From G965216905 sp965216905 (GTDB lineage Bacteria; Actinomycetota; Acidimicrobiia; Spongiisociales; ZC4RG35), in assembly GCA_965216905.1 (NCBI GenBank), contig OZ244213.1, positions 2,542,001 to 2,606,000 of the forward strand: a stretch of 64,000 nt of DNA, written 5' to 3'. Under the pieces are notes generated by a model. It did not search any database. It saw nothing but the letters and a program-made list of their open reading frames with translations, and was not told where the DNA came from. Positions 58,883 to 64,000 of the stretch are shown here, piece by piece. The stretch's first letter is position 1. Every line of letters starts with the position of its first letter. A program made the translations under genes and the position numbers.

Positions 58883-59368
58883 CTAGCCACAGAGCCGTTC
58901 GGCATCCGCAAGTTGTTCGAGGACCGCGTCGAGGTTGGCAGGCGGTGGGTCGGCCTCCTGCACCCGCCGGTAGAAGTCGCAGAGACCACCCCCGAGGTAG
59001 AGCGACTCGCCGTTCAGGAGGCCGCCGATCAGGAACATCCATGCGTCAGAGTCGACGGTACAGGTTGGATCGTCCAGAAACTGGATGAAGACTTCCTCGA
59101 CCGAACCTGCCCCGTCGCTCCGGTCGTAGCTCACCAAGCCCTGGTCGAGAACAAGCCGATGATCGTCCACCCCGCTTGGGAAGTTGCCCTCCAGCTCGGC
59201 GCAGGTCACCGTGCCGGCCGGCCAAACGAGGTCGACATGCTCGGAGGGCTGCGACGTGCGGGGCGACGCTGCGGCGGTCGATGTCCCTCCCAGCCCGGCT
59301 TCGGTCCCCTCGGGAGTACATGCGGTGAGGGCCAGCGACAGGATCGCGAGGCCGGTGACCAACTTCAT
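58883..59368 (-). CDS. Predicted lipoprotein
   Basis: 161 aa. Signal peptide with lipobox LALTAC (Cys at ~17), a Ser/Thr linker, then a small globular domain with four Cys (VTCAELEG, PTCTVDSD, GLCDFYRR, AERLCG) that could form two disulfides. No family recognised. It may lie just outside the decayed element, as codon use looks like that of the core genes. Confidence 0.65.
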   Translation of the reverse strand: MKLVTGLAILSLALTACTPEGTEAGLGGTSTAAASPRTSQPSEHVDLVWPAGTVTCAELEGNFPSGVDDHRLVLDQGLVSYDRSDGAGSVEEVFIQFLDDPTCTVDSDAWMFLIGGLLNGESLYLGGGLCDFYRRVQEADPPPANLDAVLEQLADAERLCG

Positions 59369-59532
59369 GTCGCATCAAACGCCGGGGCACTCGCGGCAGT
59401 TCCCGGAGAATGGCCACCACCAGCCCGTCCGCCTTCACCAGGCTCAGCGTTCGGCTCTCTGTCGATCATCGCCCCCACTCGACGACCGTGATCGTCATAG
59501 GGTTGGCGGTGGCCGCCCGCCCGCGACAGGTC

Positions 59533-59555
59533 CGCGATCAGGCACGCGATCAGGC
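59533..59555 (+). repeat. Two direct 11-bp repeats upstream of the cupin gene
   Basis: CGCGATCAGGC at 59533-59543 and 59545-59555, spaced 12 bp start to start, 20 bp before ATG. They could be regulator half-sites on one helical face. Confidence 0.4.
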
Positions 59556-59574
59556 CACGACAGGAGAGTGCACG

Positions 59575-59901
59575 ATGACCCACAGACTGGTGACGGACGT
59601 GAGCGCCGGAGTGGAGATTCCGGCAGACGGAACACTGAGCCGGGTGGTCGCCAAGGAGGGGTCGCTGCGGGTGGTCTTGTTCGCCTTCGATGCCGGCCAG
59701 GAGCTCACCGAGCACACCGCCGCGGTACCCGTCGTCGTCCAGGTTCTCACCGGAGCGCTGAGCGTCGAGGTCGGAGGGGAGCGTCACCGGCTCGAGCCAC
59801 AGTCGTGGCTGTACATCGGTGCCCGGGAGCCGCACTCGGTCTTCGCCGACGAACCGAGCCGGATGCTGCTCACACTCGTCAGCGCCAGCCGGCCCGGCTG
59901 A
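59575..59901 (+). CDS. Small cupin-domain protein
   Basis: 108 aa from ATG 59575 (AGGAGAG upstream). One conserved cupin fold: FAFDAGQELTEHTAAVPVVV, VLTGALSVEVGGERHRLEPQ and IGAREPHSVFADEPSRMLLT. Metal ligands likely include His in LTEHTA and His in EPHSVF. Such minimal cupins bind small acids or act as regulators; the role is unknown. Two direct repeats upstream may bind a regulator. Confidence 0.8.
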   Translation: MTHRLVTDVSAGVEIPADGTLSRVVAKEGSLRVVLFAFDAGQELTEHTAAVPVVVQVLTGALSVEVGGERHRLEPQSWLYIGAREPHSVFADEPSRMLLTLVSASRPG

Positions 59902-59950
59902 CCTGCAACCAGGTGAGCGTCACCCCGGCCGGGCGGACCGGGCCTCGGCG

Positions 59951-60961
59951 CTAGGTATGCAATTCGACGATGTCACCGTCCTCGACGGGATGGTCCCGTC
60001 CCACCTGCTGACCGTCGAAGCCACTGGCGCCCCACACCCGGGCGTAGCCGAACGAGCTGACGAAGTCCTTGTGAACCAGCTCCGCCACATCGAGGATCGT
60101 GGCGCCGCGACGCACGGTGAACGGCCGGGTCAAGTCGGGGTTTCCGCCCGGTTCCTTGGTGTAGACCCGGACGATCTCGAGTTGGGAGAACAGCCAGGCA
60201 CCGAGTGACTCGAGGCCGTCCCCGGAGACCGCCGAGACGCCCAGCGCCGGATACTCGTGGCCTCCGAGTTCCAGGAACACCGCCAGCTCGTCGTCGATGT
60301 CTGGGATCACATCGGACTTCGATGCCACGACCACCCCCGGCAGGACCACCGCGAACGGGTCGTCGGGTCGATGAAGGGCGGAGTGGTCCTTCCAGCGTGG
60401 TGTGAGATGTACGCGGCGATCCGCCAGGATGCGGTGCAGTTCCGTCACCGCTTCCACACAGCCCGGAGTCGAAAGGTCGACGACCAGCATGGCCGCGTCG
60501 GCGGTCTGGAGCGCGTTCCCGATCCAGGGGATCGGGTGTGAGTCGGCGATCGACGGAAGGTCGACGAGCTGGATCATCACGTCTTCGACTCGCAGCATTC
60601 CCGGCTCCGGGAACTGGGTGGCGAAGGGGTATGGCTCGGACACGGTGTGCGAACCGGTCAGACGGGCGTGCAGCGCCGATTTGCCCGAGTTGGGAGGTCC
60701 GACGAGGGCGACCTGGGCGGCTCCGTCGGGTCGGATGACGGTGGGCGGGCCGGTGCGAGCGCCCCCCTTCCGCGGCCCCGACAGCTCCTCGGTGAGTTCC
60801 TTGATGCGGGACTTGATGCCGGCCTGCAGGTGATCGGTCCCCTTGTGCTTGGGGATGAGCCTGAGCATCTCGCGGAGCGCCTCGAGCCGTTGACCGGGGT
60901 CCTTGGCGGATCGATAACCGTCCTCGGCCGCCCGGTAGTCGGGTGTCAGATTGGCGGGCAT
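59951..60961 (-). CDS. TGS-domain GTPase (Obg/DRG-like)
   Basis: 336 aa from ATG 60961 (GGGAG upstream). A helical N-terminal region (AKDPGQRLEALREMLRLIPK), then a GTPase domain with G1 VALVGPPNSGKSALHARLTG (~85), G3 IQLVDLPSIAD and G4-like VVASKSDVIPD, and a C-terminal TGS domain (~260-330, FTVRRGATILDVAELVHKDF). The layout matches the archaeal/bacterial DRG-like branch of the Obg superfamily, not Obg itself (no Obg domain). Possible ribosome- or stress-linked GTPase. Confidence 0.82.
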   Translation of the reverse strand: MPANLTPDYRAAEDGYRSAKDPGQRLEALREMLRLIPKHKGTDHLQAGIKSRIKELTEELSGPRKGGARTGPPTVIRPDGAAQVALVGPPNSGKSALHARLTGSHTVSEPYPFATQFPEPGMLRVEDVMIQLVDLPSIADSHPIPWIGNALQTADAAMLVVDLSTPGCVEAVTELHRILADRRVHLTPRWKDHSALHRPDDPFAVVLPGVVVASKSDVIPDIDDELAVFLELGGHEYPALGVSAVSGDGLESLGAWLFSQLEIVRVYTKEPGGNPDLTRPFTVRRGATILDVAELVHKDFVSSFGYARVWGASGFDGQQVGRDHPVEDGDIVELHT

Positions 60962-60971
60962 GACACTCCCA

Positions 60972-61958
60972 TCATGCCGGAACCGGTGACCCTCGCTCGG
61001 TGCGGAGGAAGCGGAAGAAGCACCAGGTGGCGACCGCCGACAGCAGGTGCCAGACGGCGTGGGCTTGAACCACGGCGTCGGGGTCACATGCCGGATGCTC
61101 GGATGTGCCCGTCAGCCAGATGGCGTAGGCGACCACGAACGACGCCACCCCCGCCCAGTACCAGGGGACATACCGCCGTCGCCCCGGCGGCCGGCCACGG
61201 GCGAACACCGCCGGCACCCAGAACAGGACCACCCACCAGTGGTCGGCGGGCGAGGCGGCCATGACGGACGGGGTCACGCCGAACACTGCACCGACCACGA
61301 AGCCCACCAGGCCGGACCACACCCGAGTTGCCGGAGACCACCATCGGTACAGCACTTCCGAGATCGCCCAGATGGCAATGGACACACCGAAGAAATCCAA
61401 ACCGATGCCCAGATCCGGTCCGAGGAACCAGTATCCGGCGCCGTAGGTGCCGAGCAGCACCCCGTACGCCGCAAACATGGTCCGGGTGGTCCAGCGACCG
61501 AGACGGGCCAGGTTGTACAACCATGGGACCAGGATGAACGCCACCATGCTGACGTTGTCCATCCATGCCCCGAATCGGGTGTGGGTGCCATGCATCAGCA
61601 TCGACCCGGGCCCCAGGAAGGTGGCCGCCGCCGCATACAGCGACGCCACCGGGGTCGGGCCGATGAACGGATTCCGCCGTTGCCGATCAGTTCTGGTGTC
61701 GCGATCGAGGGTCAGCAGCATCGCCAGTCCTGCCACGACGAAACCCAGGTTCCCGAGCGTGTTGACGGGTTCTCGCAGGAGGCCACCATCCACCCGCTCA
61801 CACCATCGGGACGGCTCCCCGATCGGGGACTCGTTGGCGGCCGGCGGACCCCACCCATCCGATCCGGCGACGACGAATCCCACGGAGAACAACGCGAGTA
61901 GGACGAGGGTGATGGGGACCGCTACGCGACTCCGGGCTTGGCTCCTCAGGTCGGTCAC
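60972..61958 (-). CDS. Ceramidase-like multi-TM membrane hydrolase
   Basis: 328 aa. About eight TM segments. The ceramidase/CREST superfamily pattern is visible: WCERVDGGLLREPVNTLGNL (Glu and Asn), FLGPGSMLMHGTHTRFGAWM with DNVSM (Ser, His, Asp), and QAHAVWHLLSAVATW (paired His). In eukaryotes these enzymes hydrolyse ceramides; bacterial members act on unknown lipids. The ATG overlaps the stop of the TIM-barrel gene (ATGA), so the two are co-expressed. Confidence 0.8.
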   Translation of the reverse strand: MTDLRSQARSRVAVPITLVLLALFSVGFVVAGSDGWGPPAANESPIGEPSRWCERVDGGLLREPVNTLGNLGFVVAGLAMLLTLDRDTRTDRQRRNPFIGPTPVASLYAAAATFLGPGSMLMHGTHTRFGAWMDNVSMVAFILVPWLYNLARLGRWTTRTMFAAYGVLLGTYGAGYWFLGPDLGIGLDFFGVSIAIWAISEVLYRWWSPATRVWSGLVGFVVGAVFGVTPSVMAASPADHWWVVLFWVPAVFARGRPPGRRRYVPWYWAGVASFVVAYAIWLTGTSEHPACDPDAVVQAHAVWHLLSAVATWCFFRFLRTERGSPVPA

Positions 61959-62755
61959 GCCGACGTCTGCCCGGAGCCATGCATGGTGAAGGCCTCACGG
62001 AAGCGCGTGAGGGCGGTATCGGCGTCCTCGGATGCCCACGCCTCCAGTCCGACGACCCCGGTGTAGCCGAGGCGTTCCAGGGCGCGGGCGATGGCGGGAT
62101 AATGGATCTCACCCGTGCCGGGTTCGGTTCGTCCGGGAACGTCCGCCACCTGGATCTCGCCGACGTACGGGAGTGCCCGTTCCACCAACCGGATCAGGTT
62201 TCCTTCTCCGATCTGAGCGTGATAGAGGTCGAGGTTCATCCGAAGGTGCGGGGAGTCGACCGCCGCCACCAGGTCGCACGTGTCTGCGGCCCGTGCGAAC
62301 GGTGTGCCCGGATGGTCGACGGTGGTGTTGAGGTTCTCCAGCGTGAACACGCGACCGGCGCGCTCGCCGAGGGCGGCCAGCCGGTCGAGGGTGCGCACCG
62401 CCGCCAACCACATCGACGGTGTCGTGGTCTCGACCGGATCCACGGCAAGTCCGTCCGGCCCCAGACCCGTCCCATGGAGGTTCAGCCGAGGACAATCGAG
62501 TCTCTCGGCGACGTCCAGGGAACGGGCGGCGGTTTCCAGCAGCGCATCGGCTCGAGCGTCGTCGACGAGGCCCCCGTGCAGATACCCCGTCATCGAGGAG
62601 AACCGGGCACCGGTCGCCACCAGACCGTCGATGTCCTTGGTCGACCAATCCCACATCTCGACCAGGAACCCGGCCGCGTCGATCCGGCGGACTCGCTCGA
62701 CGAAAGGCAGGTCGGTGAACAGCATCTCCGCGCACGCAGCCAGGGTGAAGCTCAC
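61955..62755 (-). CDS. Hydroxypyruvate-isomerase-like TIM-barrel protein
   Basis: 266 aa from GTG 62755 (AGGAGGGAG upstream). Xylose-isomerase-like barrel: FVERVRRIDAAGFLVEMWDW, LNLHGTGLGP, VFTLENLNTTVDHPGTPFAR (the Glu metal ligand), LRMNLDLYHAQIGEGNLIRL (Asp, His) and EIQVADVPGRTEPGTGEIHY. This matches the Hyi/OtnI branch that isomerises hydroxypyruvate or related sugars. Coupled with the ceramidase-like gene; a link between the two is not obvious. Confidence 0.88.
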   Translation of the reverse strand: MSFTLAACAEMLFTDLPFVERVRRIDAAGFLVEMWDWSTKDIDGLVATGARFSSMTGYLHGGLVDDARADALLETAARSLDVAERLDCPRLNLHGTGLGPDGLAVDPVETTTPSMWLAAVRTLDRLAALGERAGRVFTLENLNTTVDHPGTPFARAADTCDLVAAVDSPHLRMNLDLYHAQIGEGNLIRLVERALPYVGEIQVADVPGRTEPGTGEIHYPAIARALERLGYTGVVGLEAWASEDADTALTRFREAFTMHGSGQTSA

Positions 62756-62950
62756 TTTTGATCTCCCTCCTGATCCCGAACGCCGTCGGGGTCGACGGGG
62801 GTCGGCGAGGCTGCCGGCACCATCCCCGGATTGTGGTCGACCCGTGGTCACGCGTGTCGGCCGGCTCCGACCGGTCGTGCATCGGTTCGAGTGATGTATC
62901 TCGGCAGTCGGCGGTGGATCGATCCTGTCAACACTGCTCGAAGGGGAACC

Positions 62951-63160
62951 GTGGAGGAAGAGGATTTGCTGACGGTCACGCGGGCCGGCGCCCAGTTGGA
63001 AGGGTTGGGCATGCTGGCCGAGTGGTCGATCGAGCGGCGGCGGGCCAAACGAGTACGCGCCGACGCAGGCCGCACCCTGGGGGCGGTGGTGGCGACGCTC
63101 ACCCGCGGCTGGAGGCGGTCGCCAGAGCCATCGGGCGGTGAAGCGCTCGGGGAGACCTGA
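62951..63160 (+). CDS. Small basic protein of unknown function
   Basis: 69 aa from GTG 62951, preceded by AAGGGG with a short 4-bp spacing; an ATG at 62894 would add 19 residues but has no ribosome site. Composition is charged and basic (WSIERRRAKRVRADAGRTLG), with no TM segment. Weakly supported; no family recognised. Confidence 0.4.
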   Translation: MEEEDLLTVTRAGAQLEGLGMLAEWSIERRRAKRVRADAGRTLGAVVATLTRGWRRSPEPSGGEALGET

Positions 63161-63163
63161 GGC

Positions 63164-63613
63164 TCAGCGCACCGACCGCGTTCTCGATATCGACTTGATG
63201 GCGTCGCCGATCAGCCCGATTGCCGTTCCCACGATCGCCACCAGGAGGAAGATGCGGACGACGGATTCCCATGGGAACCCGGTGTCGGCGAAGTCGAACG
63301 GGAAGACGCGCAACAGAACAACCGTGGCGGCCAGGTTCACCGCACCGACCAGGACCGCCCACACCGTTCCGGACCTGGGTCGATCGTTGATGAGCAACCA
63401 GGCGTCGACTGCGATCGTGACGATGATCGAGAGCATCACGACCGGAGCGACGTCTGCGAATGCGTCGGTGAGGAACGGCAGGATGTCCCACTCGAGGACG
63501 TTGGCCACGATCCACAACAGCACCAGGTTGACCCCGATGGACAGGGCGAAGCCGGCGCGTCGGCCAGCAGAAGCCAGCCGCTGCCGTTGTTCGAGTCTGG
63601 GCCCGGACGTCAT
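63164..63613 (-). CDS. Four-TM membrane protein of unknown function
   Basis: 149 aa. TM segments: ALSIGVNLVLLWIVANVLEW, VVMLSIIVTIAVDAWLLIND, TVWAVLVGAVNLAATVVLLR and VVRIFLLVAIVGTAIGLIGD. It lies downstream of the CoA-binding gene on the same strand with a 10-bp gap, so probably the same operon. No motif recognised. Confidence 0.7.
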   Translation of the reverse strand: MTSGPRLEQRQRLASAGRRAGFALSIGVNLVLLWIVANVLEWDILPFLTDAFADVAPVVMLSIIVTIAVDAWLLINDRPRSGTVWAVLVGAVNLAATVVLLRVFPFDFADTGFPWESVVRIFLLVAIVGTAIGLIGDAIKSISRTRSVR

Positions 63614-63623
63614 CGAGACCTCC

Positions 63624-64000
63624 TCACACCTGTCGAGGCACCGACCCGGTCCAGGTCAGCACCGCTCTCATGCATTTGTGGGGGAAGTCGGCGGTCGGCT
63701 CGAACATGAGTGGGCAACCCCCGTCGATGACTCCGATGCCGTGCTCACGGCCCAGTGCCGCCGCCGCTTCCGAGACGCTTCCCGGACCCGGCCCTCGATG
63801 CATCCACACGTCGGCGATGCCGAGGTCGATGCACTGGCGCATCGTGGCCTCGGCGTGCCGAGGGCTGGTGGCCACGACGACCGCGTCTACTCCGCCGGGG
63901 ATTGCGGCAAGGTCCGGATAGGCCGGGTCGCCTTCGACGACCTCGGCGTTGGGATTCACCGCGAAGACCTCGTAGCCCCGCTCGCGAAGGCGCCGGTACA
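63624..64000 (-). CDS. CoA-binding protein (YccU-like), 5' end outside window
   Basis: About 125 codons are visible; the start lies beyond the right edge. Rossmann-type CoA_binding_2 features: YRRLRERGYEVFAVNPNAEV, GVDAVVVATSPRHAEATMRQ, and the typical ADVWMHRGPGPGSVSEAAAA and IGVIDGGCPLMFEP. Family members bind CoA; the role is unknown. Probably co-transcribed with the four-TM gene downstream. Confidence 0.88.
   Translation of the reverse strand, partial: YRRLRERGYEVFAVNPNAEVVEGDPAYPDLAAIPGGVDAVVVATSPRHAEATMRQCIDLGIADVWMHRGPGPGSVSEAAAALGREHGIGVIDGGCPLMFEPTADFPHKCMRAVLTWTGSVPRQV

Noticed and set aside
56523..59400. Intact prophage or integrative element
   Set aside because: Only the integrase C-terminus, an IS stump and a toxin-antitoxin pair remain; no structural, replication or transfer genes, and no second attachment site was found.

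Overview
The window is 64 kb of high-GC, gene-dense bacterial chromosome, apart from one degraded patch. The gene order (comEA-comEC-holA, rpsT/lepA-hemW-hrcA-dnaJ-rsmE, phoH-HD hydrolase-ybeY-CBS protein-era-recO-uppS, glyS, dnaG-rpoD), a BldD-type regulator, a eukaryote-like single-chain GlyS and many leaderless start codons point to an actinobacterium. My best guess, as inference only, is a free-living Acidimicrobiia-like lineage. There are no rRNA genes, CRISPR arrays or phage structural genes.

Layout. 1-2.0 kb: an ECF sigma factor overlapping a membrane-anchored partner that runs off the left edge, and a small signal-peptide-bearing protein. 2.0-6.3 kb (minus strand): a compact phenylacetyl-CoA epoxidase operon, paaA-B-C-D-E followed by a TetR regulator; the paaA promoter holds a 14-bp palindrome exactly in its -35/-10 spacer. 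6.4-14.5 kb: a DUF4332-type protein, two PH-domain membrane proteins, pcm, a large secreted subtilase, and a LigD-type polymerase overlapping a glyoxalase. 14.6-24.9 kb: leuS, a small HExxH protein, ppk2, comEA-comEC, an XRE/MmyB regulator, an unusual pterin-binding (DHPS-like) protein and holA. 24.9-40.8 kb: the translation and stress core (rpsT, lepA, hemW, an AlkD-like protein, CIRCE-hrcA-dnaJ-rsmE, bldD-like, phoH, PgpH-like 7TM-HD protein, ybeY, CBS transporter-like protein, era) and two less familiar genes. 40.8-54.2 kb: an ABC exporter, PCD, recO-uppS, glyS, a second ECF sigma/membrane set, a YceI-like protein, dnaG-rpoD and a HIT-like protein. 54.3-56.4 kb: a secreted M28 peptidase and a small membrane protein.

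56.45-58.9 kb is a decayed integrated element. tRNA-Asn(GTT) is followed 2 bp later by the C-terminal stump of a tyrosine recombinase, an unidentified coding remnant, a DUF433/PIN-like (DUF5615) antitoxin-toxin pair whose toxin lacks a normal start codon, and an IS481-type remnant that has cut off a P-loop ATPase. 58.9-64 kb returns to ordinary genes: a lipoprotein, a cupin, a TGS GTPase, a ceramidase-like membrane protein with a sugar-isomerase-like TIM barrel, small membrane proteins and a CoA-binding protein cut by the right edge.

Recurring architecture. Operons are tightly packed with ATGA, GTGA or TGATG stop/start overlaps. At least eleven genes at the head of a transcript have a TAnnnT box 6-10 bp before the start codon and no Shine-Dalgarno sequence, which suggests widespread leaderless transcription and fixes several start codons. 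The best candidates for something new are the paired inverted element downstream of comEC (21491-21652), the DHPS-like protein, the PgpH-type protein with an inserted B-like domain, the BldD homologue with a changed ligand motif, and the toxin gene with ATG apparently changed to ACG.
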